A stretch of DNA of 64,000 nucleotides from Cecembia rubra. GTDB lineage: Bacteria; Bacteroidota; Bacteroidia; Cytophagales; Cyclobacteriaceae. The translations under genes were made by a program, and so were the position numbers. The notes below the pieces were generated by a model that was not told the origin of the DNA, made no database searches, and saw only the letters and a list, made by a program, of their open reading frames with translations. Below, one piece after another: positions 1 to 9,192 of the stretch. Each line of letters begins with the position of its first letter. The stretch's first letter is position 1. The DNA lies in the NCBI RefSeq assembly GCF_003014575.1, contig NZ_PYGF01000009.1:1-64000 (forward strand), in the 5' to 3' direction.

Positions 1-2
1 CT

Positions 3-134
3 GTTATGAAGTCTGTTTTCCTCGCTGCAAGGGAAGCATCGAAAAAATGGACTATGCCCATTCGAGACTGGGGTACTATCCTTAACAGTTTCCTGCTTAT
101 ATTTGGTGATAGGGTCAGGCTTCTTGAAACCTGA
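3..134 (+). mobile_element. IS256-family transposase, 3' end only
   Basis: Reading frame 3 from the window edge gives 43 residues ending in TGA. They include [17 protein letters not shown], the typical C-terminal signature of IS256-family (mutator-type) transposases. The 5' part lies outside the window, so it cannot be judged whether the element is intact. The frame is too short to appear as an ordinary ORF because no start codon is inside the window. Confidence 0.82.
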
Positions 135-153
135 CCATAAAATCATAATTTAA

Positions 154-180
154 AGTTTACACACTTATCGGGATAGTGTC
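154..180. repeat. Probable IS256 terminal inverted repeat (right end)
   Basis: Twenty bases after the transposase stop lies AGTTTACACACTTATCGGGA, which resembles the ends of IS256-family elements (GTTTACAC...). The left end is outside the window, so pairing of the repeats and a target duplication could not be checked. Confidence 0.55.
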
Positions 181-387
181 ATTTCTAAATATATCGCGAA
201 GTGTATTTCCAAAACATTCCCTTCAATATCTCATTACCAATATCTACTAATATCGCAAAGCAAATATCCATCAATATCACTTAGTAATTCCCGATTCTTA
301 GAATACGTGACAAGCTATTTATCTGAAAATACTTTTTTATTTCAATTATATTTCGCGAAGCATATTTCCATTAATACCACCAAAGGC
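181..387. repeat. Degenerate TCGCGAAG-centred dispersed repeats
   Basis: This gene-free stretch between the IS end and the ABC-F gene holds three imperfect copies of a unit with the core ATATTTCGCGAAGCATATTT followed by CCATTAATACCAC. They start near 190, 249 and 348. The core is partly self-complementary, so it could fold as a small hairpin. A related inverted copy lies on the other side of the ABC-F gene at about 2071-2100, where roughly 23 of 29 positions match. No coding potential is visible. Confidence 0.5.
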
Positions 388-2022
388 TTATCTCCTTTCC
401 ACCTCCCTCAAATTCTCCAATTTCTTATTCCTTAAGAAGCCATTGATGTCTTCAAAGTGTTCTTTGACACGTTTGTTGCCAAATTCAAAAACTTTAGTCA
501 CCAAACCGTCTAAGAAGTCTCTATCGTGGGATACTACAATTAAAGTCCCATCAAATGCTTTCAGGGCATCTTTGATAATGTCCTTGGTCTTCATGTCGAG
601 ATGATTGGTAGGTTCATCGAGGATCAGAAGGTTGACGGGTTCGAGTAATAGTTTGATCATAGCCAACCTGGTCTTTTCTCCTCCGGAAAGGACTTTGACT
701 TTTTTGTTGATGTCATCCCCTTTGAACATAAAAGCACCCAAAAGGTCCTTGATTTTGGAGCGGATTTCACCCACTGCTATCTGATCGATGGTCTCAAAGA
801 TGGTCAGGCTCTCATCCAATAAAGAAGCTTGGTTTTGTGCAAAATAGCCAATCATTGCATTATGGCCCAGCTCGCATTTTCCTTCGAATTCAATCTCCCC
901 CATGATGGCTTTGATCATGGTGGATTTACCTTCTCCATTTTTGCCCACAAAAGCCACTTTCTGGCCTTGTTCGATGACCATATTGGCATCTTTGAATACT
1001 ACATGTTCTCCATAGGACTTTGAAAGGTCCTGTACGATCACTGGGTATTTTCCAGACCTTGGGGAAGGGGGGAATCGTAATTTCAAGGCAGAAGTGTCCA
1101 CTTCATCCACCTCTACGATTTCCAGCTTTTCGAGCATTTTTACTCTTGACTGTACTTGTAAGGTTTTGGAGTAGGTGCCTTTGAATCTTTCTATAAATTG
1201 CGTGGTCTCTGCGATAAACTTCTGCTGCTCATCGTATTGCTTTTGCTGTTGCTCTCTGCGTTCTTTTCTAAGTTCGAGGTAATGTGAATACTTGGCTTTA
1301 TAATCATAGATTCTACCCATAGTTACCTCAATGGTACGGTTGGTAATATTATCTACAAAAGCACGGTCGTGGGAAATCACCACTACGGCTTTGGCTTTTT
1401 CGGTCAAGAAATCCTCCAGCCACTGAATGGATTCTATGTCCAGGTGGTTGGTAGGCTCATCAAGTAGGATCAGATCAGGTTTTTGTAAAAGGATCTTGGC
1501 CAGCTCAATCCGCATCCTCCAACCACCTGAAAATTCTGAGGTTGGTCTCTGGAAATCTGACCTTTCAAAACCCAGACCCAACAGGACCTTTTCTACTTCC
1601 TCCTCATAATTCACTTCTTCAATGGAATAGAACTTCTCTGATACTTCCGAAACCCGCTCAATGATTTTGTAATATTCCTCTGAATCATAATCCGTCCTTA
1701 CTGTCAACTCCTCATTCAATCGGTCAATTTCGGCTTTCAGTCCCAAGTAAGAAGCAAACGCCTTGGCAGTTTCATCAAACACCGTGCAGTCGTCTGCAGT
1801 CAGTAAATGCTGAGGTAGGTAGGCGATTACCGCATCTTTGGGCGCGGAAACACCCCCTTTGGAGGGTTTGGTCACTCCTGCGATGATTTTGAGCATGGTT
1901 GATTTTCCAGCTCCGTTTTTCCCCATAAGTGCGATTTTGTCGGTGGGGTTGATGGAGAAGGAAACATCACTGAATAAGGCATGTCCGCCGTGCAATACTG
2001 AAATATTATCTACTGAAATCAT
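388..2022 (-). CDS. ABC-F family ATPase
   Basis: A soluble tandem ABC ATPase of 544 residues without membrane segments. Walker A motifs are at about 34-41 (GKNGAGKS) and 360-370 (GKNGEGKS). Both signature motifs (FSGGW, LSGGEK) and both Walker B motifs (LLDEPTNHLD, LILDEPTNHLD) are present. The roughly 80-residue charged linker between the domains is the P-site tRNA interaction region of ABC-F proteins, which act on ribosomes in translation or, in some members, antibiotic protection. The length and short C-terminus fit a housekeeping YbiT/Uup-like member; the exact subfamily cannot be fixed by eye. ATG start; a TACCTTTG box lies about 20 bases upstream. It stands alone on the minus strand. 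Confidence 0.93.
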   Translation of the reverse strand: MISVDNISVLHGGHALFSDVSFSINPTDKIALMGKNGAGKSTMLKIIAGVTKPSKGGVSAPKDAVIAYLPQHLLTADDCTVFDETAKAFASYLGLKAEIDRLNEELTVRTDYDSEEYYKIIERVSEVSEKFYSIEEVNYEEEVEKVLLGLGFERSDFQRPTSEFSGGWRMRIELAKILLQKPDLILLDEPTNHLDIESIQWLEDFLTEKAKAVVVISHDRAFVDNITNRTIEVTMGRIYDYKAKYSHYLELRKERREQQQKQYDEQQKFIAETTQFIERFKGTYSKTLQVQSRVKMLEKLEIVEVDEVDTSALKLRFPPSPRSGKYPVIVQDLSKSYGEHVVFKDANMVIEQGQKVAFVGKNGEGKSTMIKAIMGEIEFEGKCELGHNAMIGYFAQNQASLLDESLTIFETIDQIAVGEIRSKIKDLLGAFMFKGDDINKKVKVLSGGEKTRLAMIKLLLEPVNLLILDEPTNHLDMKTKDIIKDALKAFDGTLIVVSHDRDFLDGLVTKVFEFGNKRVKEHFEDINGFLRNKKLENLREVERR

Positions 2023-2042
2023 GATGATTGGAATTCAAGGGG

Positions 2043-2050
2043 CAAAGGTA
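2043..2050 (-). promoter_or_regulatory. Candidate -7 box for the ABC-F gene
   Basis: On the minus strand this reads TACCTTTG, a perfect match to the Bacteroidota -7 consensus TAnnTTTG, placed to give a leader of about 14 nt. No clear TTTG is seen at the expected -33 position, so confidence is moderate. Confidence 0.4.
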
Positions 2051-2427
2051 GGCTTAAATAGAAATAAAGTGGAAATATACTTTATTAAATAAATTGAAAT
2101 ATGGGGATTGATATTGATGGATATTTTTTCAGATTAAATTGATAATGGGTTAGAGGTAAACAGAAAAGTAATTTTCGGTTATTGGAATAGAGTTGAAATA
2201 AGTTGAAATATACTTTTGTACAAAGTACCATATACCAAGTTTCTCTATTATTTTACTAGTGTCTACATTACTCAACAATGGACTTGAAGCCGTTAATTTT
2301 CCCTACTTTTTTTAAAAGATGGTAAATTGGATAAGGAATTGAGAGCTGTAAAAATCTTATGTCTTGTGTCTTATGTCTTGTGTCTTTTTCAATTAGGGCT
2401 TAAGAATAGCAATCGTTGAAAAACGGC
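2051..2427. other. Gene-free stretch with AT-rich repeats
   Basis: No gene is visible in about 380 bases. It holds a degenerate copy of the repeat seen at 181-387 (2071-2100) and a further GAAATATACTT piece near 2205. A perfect 14-bp direct repeat (CTTATGTCTTGTGT, twice) lies at about 2356-2383. TACTTTTG at 2211-2218 matches a plus-strand -7 box, but nothing downstream on that strand looks like a gene. Confidence 0.5.
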
Positions 2428-2812
2428 TAAACTTTTTTAATACTACTCAGATATTCTACTGGGGTTAAAACAGGTATATCAGATCGTTTAAAGTCCTTGG
2501 TGTTTCTGGTAATTAAAATTCAGCAATCTTTCTAAAGTGCACAGTAGTTTTGAATAACATCCTTGAAATCAGGAAAATTGGAGGATAAAACCTTTTAATT
2601 TCTTTGTCAGTCAGATCAGCTGGTGCTGCCAGGATCCTAAATTTTTTGATTTTTTCTTTCACTACTTCCTTATGTTCAAACGTTGAAAACACAAGAAAAA
2701 TAGTTGTAAAAGTAAAAGCGGAAACTACTAATTGAATTTCATTCCTGTCATCAAGAAAGGCTATCCTAGCTACCGGATCATAAAATGGAATTCTTTCACC
2801 CAACAATAATAA
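2428..2812 (-). pseudogene. Decayed PIN-domain (VapC-like) toxin gene
   Basis: The minus strand encodes pieces of a PIN-domain protein in more than one frame. The first piece (RIPFYDPVARIAFLDDRNE, then VSAFTFTTIF and FRILAAPADLTDKEI) is open. Near 2590 the frame shifts, and the next piece (NFPDFKDVIQNYCAL) runs into TAG and then TGA before ILITRNTKDFKRSDIP and LTPVEYLSS, ending at a TAG at 2428. The N-terminal FxDTN segment with the first catalytic Asp is missing, because homology begins just beside the sucD terminator. A start at 2866 would give a 117-residue ORF, but its first 20 residues are terminator sequence. No antitoxin gene is adjacent. This is a dead toxin remnant. Confidence 0.8.
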
Positions 2813-2843
2813 AAAAAACCGCCCGGATTTCACCGAGCGGTTT
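2812..2843 (-). terminator. Rho-independent terminator of sucD
   Basis: Minus strand: stem AAACCGCTCGG / CCGGGCGGTTT with a short loop, followed by a run of eight T. It starts about 45 bases after the sucD stop and abuts the PIN remnant. Confidence 0.85.
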
Positions 2844-2889
2844 GATATTAACCAGTTAATGATCACTATTAACTAATCACTAATTCTAA

Positions 2890-3771
2890 TTAAGCTTCAA
2901 CACCTAAGACCTTGGCCATTACAGCACCAATTTCGGCCGGTGATTCCACTACGTGGATGCCATTTTCTCCCATGATGCGCATTTTGGCTGCGGCAGTATC
3001 ATCAGCACCGCCAATGATCGCTCCGGCATGGCCCATTCTACGTCCAGGAGGTGCAGTCTGTCCAGCGATAAATCCAACAACTGGCTTCTTGTTGCCATTT
3101 TCTCTGATCCACTTGGCAGCTTCTGCTTCGTAATTGCCACCGATCTCGCCGATCATGACGATAGCGTCAGTTTCAGGATCTTCCATCAACAACTGAACGG
3201 CTTCCTTGGTAGAAGTGCCGATAATTGGGTCGCCTCCGATACCGATTGCTGTAGATACACCCAAACCGGCCTTAGCGATCTGGTCAGCGGCTTCGTAGGT
3301 CAAAGTTCCCGATTTGGATACAATGCCGATTCTGCCTTGCTTGAACACAAAACCTGGCATGATACCTACTTTGGCCTCTCCTGGAGTGATAACACCGGGA
3401 CAGTTTGGACCGATCAATACCGCTCCTCTTTCTTTGATGTATGGTTTGGCTTTCATCATGTCAGCCACAGGGATACCTTCAGTGATGGCAATGATTACTT
3501 TGATGCCTGCGTCAGCAGCTTCCATAATGGCATCAGCTGCAAATGCAGGTGGCACAAATATGATAGAAGTATTGGCTCCAGTTGCTGCTACTGCCTCTTC
3601 TACAGAGTTGAAAACAGGTTTTTCCAAATGGGTTGAACCACCTTTTCCTGGAGTTACACCGCCTACAACATTGGTTCCATATTCAATCATCTGCTGTGCA
3701 TGGAATGAACCTTCAGAACCGGTAAAGCCCTGCACGATCACTTTTGAATCCTTATTGACTAAAACACTCAT
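2890..3771 (-). CDS. sucD: Succinate-CoA ligase, alpha subunit
   Basis: Catalyses succinyl-CoA + ADP/GDP + Pi to succinate + NTP + CoA together with the beta subunit SucC, which is not in this window. The 293 residues fit the family. The N-terminal CoA-binding Rossmann domain shows [20 protein letters not shown] and SGTLTYE follow. The phosphohistidine is His248 in GHAGAII. ATG start with a Bacteroidota promoter just upstream and a strong terminator downstream, so it is probably transcribed alone. SucD works at the same node as the mutase genes at 19411-22955, which feed succinyl-CoA, though they are not linked in an operon. Confidence 0.97.
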   Translation of the reverse strand: MSVLVNKDSKVIVQGFTGSEGSFHAQQMIEYGTNVVGGVTPGKGGSTHLEKPVFNSVEEAVAATGANTSIIFVPPAFAADAIMEAADAGIKVIIAITEGIPVADMMKAKPYIKERGAVLIGPNCPGVITPGEAKVGIMPGFVFKQGRIGIVSKSGTLTYEAADQIAKAGLGVSTAIGIGGDPIIGTSTKEAVQLLMEDPETDAIVMIGEIGGNYEAEAAKWIRENGNKKPVVGFIAGQTAPPGRRMGHAGAIIGGADDTAAAKMRIMGENGIHVVESPAEIGAVMAKVLGVEA

Positions 3772-3793
3772 GCTTCGATTTTTAAAGTTTGGA

Positions 3794-3823
3794 CAAAAAT
3801 AAAAGATTCAGCCCTACCACAAA
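3794..3823 (-). promoter_or_regulatory. Bacteroidota-type promoter of sucD
   Basis: On the minus strand TTTG (3820-3823) and TATTTTTG (3794-3801) are separated by 18 bases, close to the TTTG-N19-TAnnTTTG consensus. It lies about 22 bases upstream of the sucD ATG. Confidence 0.6.
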
Positions 3824-3900
3824 AAGAAAAGCTAAACAATCTCCAATTAATTTACAGTATCCACATCTTTTTATAATTTAGATGGCTGTTCGAAGTGTTT

Positions 3901-6900
3901 ATGCGAGTTGTAATTTGGTGCGTATTTGCTTTTTTCTTTTCCTGTGAAGCACTTGCACAGGATTTCCCGATCAATGGTCAAATTAGAGGTGTTGAACTTC
4001 CCTCTGATGTGGTATATGATATTTTGCAGGACTCGGAAGGTAAAATTTGGTTCAATACAGCTTTGGGTTTATATTATTCGGATGGATTCTATACTTATCC
4101 TGTGCCAGATACAATCCAAAGTCAATTATCCAAAAGAATGGGAATGCTTAAAGGGAAGGATGGGGCTATATGGATTTATAATAAAATAGGGAAACCAGGG
4201 GTCTTCAAGTATGATAAAGGGGATTGGAAAAAATTGTTACTGCCAATTTCTCTGGAAAACAGATCTTTCAATCAATTAAATTTTGATTTGAATTATCATA
4301 AAAATGAAGAAGCTTATTTCTTTATCACCAATGATAGTATTTACGTTTCAAAAGGAAAAGATTGGAGAAAAACCAGGTGGGATATTACCGAAAAAGGGGG
4401 TTTTCGGTCTGTTTATTCTCAAAGAGACAGTACCATCTTGTTATTTGAAAAGGGTGCCCTTAAGTTTGATGGAGTTACATTTCGTGATTTTTATTGGCAA
4501 GGGCTGGAGCTCCCCGGACAGATTTTGAGGGTAGTAAAAGATGAAACAAGGGGAAGGTATTATTTTTTAGGTGAGGGATTTTTGGCGACAGGATCAAGGT
4601 TGGGTTGGGTTGATGGTTTGATACACAAAGATTTTATTAAAAGTATTTACATTACAGAGCACCATAGTGGGATTACGCATAATGGAAATGATGTTTTTTA
4701 CCATTATAATTCCAGGCTTTTTAAATACAATATTGAGGAAAACCAGGTGATTGAACTTAGGGTTTCAGATGAATTGAGGACCCATCAGATCAATTGTCAC
4801 TTAAAGGATAGGGAAGGTATTCTTTGGATTGGTTCTCACCGTGGAGTAGTGAATATCAATTCTTTAAGATTTCAGAATTATGGTTCGAATCTGTTCTTGG
4901 ATGATGAAATTACTGCTTTGAGTATTTTAGAAAATGGATTTCTCTTAGGGTTTAACAATGGACTTCAAATTTGGGAAAACGGTGAAGTAAGTACGCTTTA
5001 CAAGTTTGATGAATTTAAAGGGATGCCGGAAGTTAGGATTACCAACTTTTCAAAGGATAAGAATGGGAAAATTTGGTTTACGGCAAATTCACTTGGTTTG
5101 GGGAGATTTGATCCACGGTCCAATACCTATTCACTATTCAAGAATCCTTATGAAAAATTTGTCAATTCTGTTCATGTAGTAGGAGATAGTCTTTTCATAA
5201 TAAGTAATAGGAAGATTTACCTTTCATCAATCAATCAACAGGCTTCTAAACATTTTGAGAATGATATAACATCCGAAATGCTTCAGAATTTTGGTCAGGC
5301 CCAGTTTTTTCTCAGAAAGGTCGGAAAATTATCCAATGGGAAGTTGGTTTTTATGCAAGGGGGAAATGCCATACCTGAGGTGGACAAGTTAGTTGAATTC
5401 GGAAGCGCTATGGCTGTAATCGGCTATGATTTTTTGGAAACTGAAGACAAGATATATTTTGGAACGGAAACGGGGCTCAAAGTTTTAGTGAATGGAAAAT
5501 TGGAGCCTTATGAATGGGAAGGCCAAAAAATTCAAAGGCCAGTTTATGCTATTTTAAAGGATCAAGCAGGCAGGATCTGGGCAGGGACCGACCGTGGCGT
5601 TTACATAATAGATAAATTTGGACTAAGAAATTTCAATGAAAAAAGCGGACTTGCCGGATCAGAAATTAACCGTGGTGCTTTGGTGGAGGATGCAGAAGGA
5701 AGTATTTTTATAGGAACATCTAAAGGATTGTCCAAATTCAACCCGAAGGAAGATTTTCAAATTTTCTCCCAGCCTCTTTTACGGATAGGGGAGGTCAAAC
5801 TCCTGGATTTTCCCTCTACAAAGGTTGATTATAAGAAGATTCCATTTAGCAATAACAGTGTCAAGATTTCATTTAAAGCAGTCACTTTTTTGCAGGAAGG
5901 ACAATTGACGCTGAAGTACAAACTTGAAGGACTCCATGATACTTGGATAGAGATTAATAATCCCCGAGACAACGAACTGATTTTTAATAATCTGCCTCCT
6001 GGAAATTATCAGTTTTTTTTAATGGCCAGTAATGACGGTTTTAATTTTACATCACCGGTATCTTCTGTTAATTTCAAAATATTGAGGCCTATATATCTTC
6101 AAACCTGGTTTTTGATTGTCCTTTCCTTAGCATTGCTTGGGATAGGTTATCTGATCAGGAGTTTATTTGCTCAAAGCAAAAAAGCTGGAGCACTAAAAAT
6201 GGAAATTGATGAAAAAACCAAGGAGGTGATTCAGTCTGAGGACCAATTTAGAATGGTGTGGGAAAACTCGAAAGATGGCTTGATGTTGTGTTCTGATGAT
6301 GGAAAAGTTATTGAGGCCAACCAATCTCTTGCAGATTTGGCGGGAATAAACCTTCAGGAATTTAGGAATGGATTTATTTGGGAATTGTTTGATAACCAGA
6401 AGTTCTATGAAGATCAAAGAAAAAGTCTCGAAGAATATTACAGGGAAAACCCTGTCAGTCAAATCAATTTGGAGATAGAGCTTCCATTTAAAGGCGGTAA
6501 AAAGTTTGTAGATTATTATTCTTCGGTGTTGAAAACTCAGGTTGACGGACAAAATGTATATTTTTCTGTTTTCAGAGATATCACAGAAAGAAAAATTTAC
6601 GAAGAGGGGCTAAAGTCTGCCAAAGAAAAAGCAGAACAGGCCAGCAGGATAAAGTCAAGCTTTTTGTCCAATATGAGTCATGAAATCCGTACGCCATTGA
6701 ACGGAATTCTGGGTACGGCTGAAAATATTATTTTGAACAGACAAAAAGATCAGGAACTTATATCCCAGCTTGAAATCATCCAAGAGTCTGGTGAGCGCTT
6801 GCTTAAAACGATTAACAGTATTTTGGATTTGTCAAAAATTGAATCCAATAAGCTGGAATTAAAAACTGAGACTGTCAATCTCATTGATTATATGTCTAAA

Positions 6901-7326
6901 ATTTTATTGCCATTAAAGTCATTAGCAATAAAAAAAGGTATCTTAATATCAGCGAAATACCTTACTCAGCACTTGGTAGTTGAGATTGATCCTCGGTATT
7001 TTGAGATGATAGTGAATAATATAGTAGGTAATGCGATTAAATATTCTGACAGGGGATTGATAAGTGTTTATTTAAGTAGAGTAGGTGATAAAATTGAATT
7101 TGAAGTCCATGACCAAGGGATAGGTATGAGTGAGGATTTTTTAAAACGCATTTTTGAACCTTTCGAACAAGAAAGTGAGGGTTATGGGAGAGTTTATGAA
7201 GGGACAGGATTAGGCTTAGCAATTACTAAAAACCTTGTTCAAATGATGAAAGGTGAAATTTATATAGAAAGTAAAAAAGAAGTAGGTACTAAGGTGAGGA
7301 TAATTTTACCTGTTCACCAAAAATGA
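3901..7326 (+). CDS. Reg-prop/Y_Y_Y sensor histidine kinase with PAS domain
   Basis: A membrane sensor kinase of about 1141 residues. A signal peptide ends near SCEALAQ. A periplasmic two-component-regulator propeller covers about 25-640 with repeats such as DREGILWIGSHRGV and KDQAGRIWAGTDRGV, followed by a Y_Y_Y domain (about 640-730). One membrane helix (about 735-757), a PAS domain (about 785-890), a HisKA domain with His927 in NMSHEIRTPLNG, and a HATPase with N, G1 (DQGIGM), F and G2 (GTGLGLA) boxes follow. Unlike classical hybrid systems of Bacteroides it has no receiver and no AraC-type output. I chose the ATG at 3901 over an in-frame GTG at 3895. It is first in an apparent operon with the next four genes. 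Confidence 0.92.
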   Translation: MRVVIWCVFAFFFSCEALAQDFPINGQIRGVELPSDVVYDILQDSEGKIWFNTALGLYYSDGFYTYPVPDTIQSQLSKRMGMLKGKDGAIWIYNKIGKPGVFKYDKGDWKKLLLPISLENRSFNQLNFDLNYHKNEEAYFFITNDSIYVSKGKDWRKTRWDITEKGGFRSVYSQRDSTILLFEKGALKFDGVTFRDFYWQGLELPGQILRVVKDETRGRYYFLGEGFLATGSRLGWVDGLIHKDFIKSIYITEHHSGITHNGNDVFYHYNSRLFKYNIEENQVIELRVSDELRTHQINCHLKDREGILWIGSHRGVVNINSLRFQNYGSNLFLDDEITALSILENGFLLGFNNGLQIWENGEVSTLYKFDEFKGMPEVRITNFSKDKNGKIWFTANSLGLGRFDPRSNTYSLFKNPYEKFVNSVHVVGDSLFIISNRKIYLSSINQQASKHFENDITSEMLQNFGQAQFFLRKVGKLSNGKLVFMQGGNAIPEVDKLVEFGSAMAVIGYDFLETEDKIYFGTETGLKVLVNGKLEPYEWEGQKIQRPVYAILKDQAGRIWAGTDRGVYIIDKFGLRNFNEKSGLAGSEINRGALVEDAEGSIFIGTSKGLSKFNPKEDFQIFSQPLLRIGEVKLLDFPSTKVDYKKIPFSNNSVKISFKAVTFLQEGQLTLKYKLEGLHDTWIEINNPRDNELIFNNLPPGNYQFFLMASNDGFNFTSPVSSVNFKILRPIYLQTWFLIVLSLALLGIGYLIRSLFAQSKKAGALKMEIDEKTKEVIQSEDQFRMVWENSKDGLMLCSDDGKVIEANQSLADLAGINLQEFRNGFIWELFDNQKFYEDQRKSLEEYYRENPVSQINLEIELPFKGGKKFVDYYSSVLKTQVDGQNVYFSVFRDITERKIYEEGLKSAKEKAEQASRIKSSFLSNMSHEIRTPLNGILGTAENIILNRQKDQELISQLEIIQESGERLLKTINSILDLSKIESNKLELKTETVNLIDYMSKILLPLKSLAIKKGILISAKYLTQHLVVEIDPRYFEMIVNNIVGNAIKYSDRGLISVYLSRVGDKIEFEVHDQGIGMSEDFLKRIFEPFEQESEGYGRVYEGTGLGLAITKNLVQMMKGEIYIESKKEVGTKVRIILPVHQK

Positions 7327-7377
7327 TTTTCGATATCCATTTTATCTTGTAATTTGCATGCTAGAGTGAATACGCCT

Positions 7378-8556
7378 ATGTTTCCATTAAGGATTTTGAT
7401 AACAGAAGATGACCATGTGTCAGCACTTCTTCTAAAAAAAGCACTTGAAAAAAATAACCATCAGATTATTGGTATTTCTGATTCAGGAGAGAAAGCCCTA
7501 GAGATTTTGGCTGAGCATCATGCAGATATTGTCATGATGGACATCAACCTGGCGGGAGAATTGGATGGTATCAGAACTACAGAAATCATCAATGAAAAGT
7601 ATGATATTCCTGTAGTCTATCTGTCTGCAAGCTCTGATGCAGAAACACTCACTAAGGTAGTGGGGACGAATCCTTCTGCCTATGTCATTAAGCCATTCAA
7701 TATCCGCGAATTGAATATGGTGATTGAACTTGCCATATTTAAGGACCGTAAGGAAAAAGAGCTTCAAAAACTCAATAATGAACTTGAGGAAAAAGTTAGG
7801 CAAAGAACAAAGGATCTGGCTGAAGCCAATAAAGAATTGACCCGTGCTTTGGAAAAAGAAAGGGAAATAGGCGAACTTAAGTCCAGGATTGTACTGAATG
7901 TCTCCCATGGTTTCAAAACCCCACTGACTTCCATATTAAGTTCTGCACAGTTGCTTCAAAAGTATGCCGAAAAAGACCATCCATTTAAGGCCAAAATCAT
8001 GAAGCATGCCGAGAAAATTGAACATTCGGTAAGAAACCTGAATAGTCTTTTGACCTCAGTATTGTTTTTTGGGAAAGCTGATGCAAATAAAATTGATTAC
8101 AAACCAAAAAAACTTTTTTTGAATGCACTGATCAATGAAGTAGTAGATGTGGTCAAAGCAGGAAGTGAAAATGATGTCAAGATCAATTTAAAAATTGATA
8201 AAATTCCAAAAACCATTACCTCAGATTCAGACCTTCTCTATCAAATTTTCGAGAATTTATTGTCCAATGCAGTAAAATATTCTAAAGATGGTCAATCAGT
8301 AGAATTTGAACTAATGGAGATAGAGGGATATTTGCAAGCAAAAATTGCTGATCACGGAATTGGGATCCCCCAAGAGGAACAGGATCAGCTTTTTGATCGC
8401 TTCTTCAGGGCAAAAAATGTAGGTATTATTGAAGGTTCAGGCCTTGGGCTTTCCATTGTAAAAAAATGCGTTGATGTCCTAGGAGGTGAAATTACTTTTA
8501 AAAGTAAACCAAACGAAGGCACGACTTTCTTCGTAAAGATTCCCATAACGAAATAA
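7378..8556 (+). CDS. Receiver-histidine kinase fusion (REC-HisKA-HATPase)
   Basis: A cytoplasmic protein of about 392 residues. The receiver domain (about 4-120) has the acidic pair EDD and phospho-acceptor Asp55 in MMDINLAG. A coiled coil (about 125-170) leads to a HisKA domain with His177 in NVSHGFKTPL and a HATPase (FENLLSNAVKYS, DHGIGIP, GSGLGLSIV). The residue after the His is Gly instead of the usual Glu, which may affect catalysis. It lies 51 bases after the propeller kinase and may accept phosphate from it; it carries no DNA-binding output. ATG at 7378 chosen; TTG (7354) and GTG (7366) are alternatives. The next gene begins 3 bases after its stop. Confidence 0.9.
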   Translation: MFPLRILITEDDHVSALLLKKALEKNNHQIIGISDSGEKALEILAEHHADIVMMDINLAGELDGIRTTEIINEKYDIPVVYLSASSDAETLTKVVGTNPSAYVIKPFNIRELNMVIELAIFKDRKEKELQKLNNELEEKVRQRTKDLAEANKELTRALEKEREIGELKSRIVLNVSHGFKTPLTSILSSAQLLQKYAEKDHPFKAKIMKHAEKIEHSVRNLNSLLTSVLFFGKADANKIDYKPKKLFLNALINEVVDVVKAGSENDVKINLKIDKIPKTITSDSDLLYQIFENLLSNAVKYSKDGQSVEFELMEIEGYLQAKIADHGIGIPQEEQDQLFDRFFRAKNVGIIEGSGLGLSIVKKCVDVLGGEITFKSKPNEGTTFFVKIPITK

Positions 8557-8559
8557 AGT

Positions 8560-9192
8560 ATGCTTGTCGCAAAAAATATTGAATTTCATTACATCAAAGA
8601 CCAAAGTTTTATTATTCCTGACATTTCTCTAAATCAAGGAGAACAATTGTTAATTCTGGGTAAATCTGGTAGTGGCAAAACAACAATTTTGAATATATTA
8701 GGAGGATTGTTGAAGCCTATAATGGGAGAGATTTTGATAGGGGGCACTTCGCTTTACCAATTGAACGGGGCTTCCTTGGATAAATTTAGAGGGAAAAATA
8801 TCGGTATTATTTTTCAAAAACCTCATATTTTATCTCCACTTACGGTAGAAGAAAATTTGCAGTTAGCCAATTTTTTCTCTGGGGCTAATGGTGGGAAGAA
8901 TGAAATTTTACTTAAAGATCTTGGTATTTTTGACAAAAGGAAAGCGAAGGTTAATACCCTGTCTGAAGGTGAAGCACAACGTGTTTCAATAGCGAGGGCT
9001 TTGGCCAATTCTCCTAAGGTCATACTTGCAGATGAGCCTACTGCCAGTCTTGATGATGATAATGCGGAAAAAGTAGTGAAGCTACTTAAAGAACAAGCTG
9101 AAAAATTCAATGCAGTCCTAATTATTGTTACCCATGACCAAAGGGTAAAAAATCATATTTCCAATCAAATAACAATAGGAGGTGAAGTATGA
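8560..9192 (+). CDS. ABC transporter ATP-binding protein (MacB/LolD type)
   Basis: A 210-residue ATPase with Walker A GKSGSGKT (about 32-39), Q-loop around FQKP, signature LSEGEAQRVSIA and Walker B VILADEPTASLDDD, plus the H-loop THD. This is the single-domain ATPase that partners FtsX-like permeases. Its stop overlaps the permease ATG by 4 bases (ATGA), so the two are translationally coupled. See the permease entry for a possible metal role. Confidence 0.94.
   Translation: MLVAKNIEFHYIKDQSFIIPDISLNQGEQLLILGKSGSGKTTILNILGGLLKPIMGEILIGGTSLYQLNGASLDKFRGKNIGIIFQKPHILSPLTVEENLQLANFFSGANGGKNEILLKDLGIFDKRKAKVNTLSEGEAQRVSIARALANSPKVILADEPTASLDDDNAEKVVKLLKEQAEKFNAVLIIVTHDQRVKNHISNQITIGGEV

Noticed and set aside
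2356-2383. 14-bp direct repeat as start of a CRISPR or larger tandem array
   Set aside because: Only two adjacent copies, no spacers, no cas genes in the window.
2513-2866. Intact 117-residue hypothetical gene
   Set aside because: Its first 20 residues are read from the sucD terminator, and the PIN homology continues past its stop in another frame, so it is a pseudogene fragment.
2953-3636. 227-residue plus-strand ORF opposite sucD
   Set aside because: Shadow of a strongly conserved minus-strand enzyme; composition rich in Cys, His and Ser without any domain.
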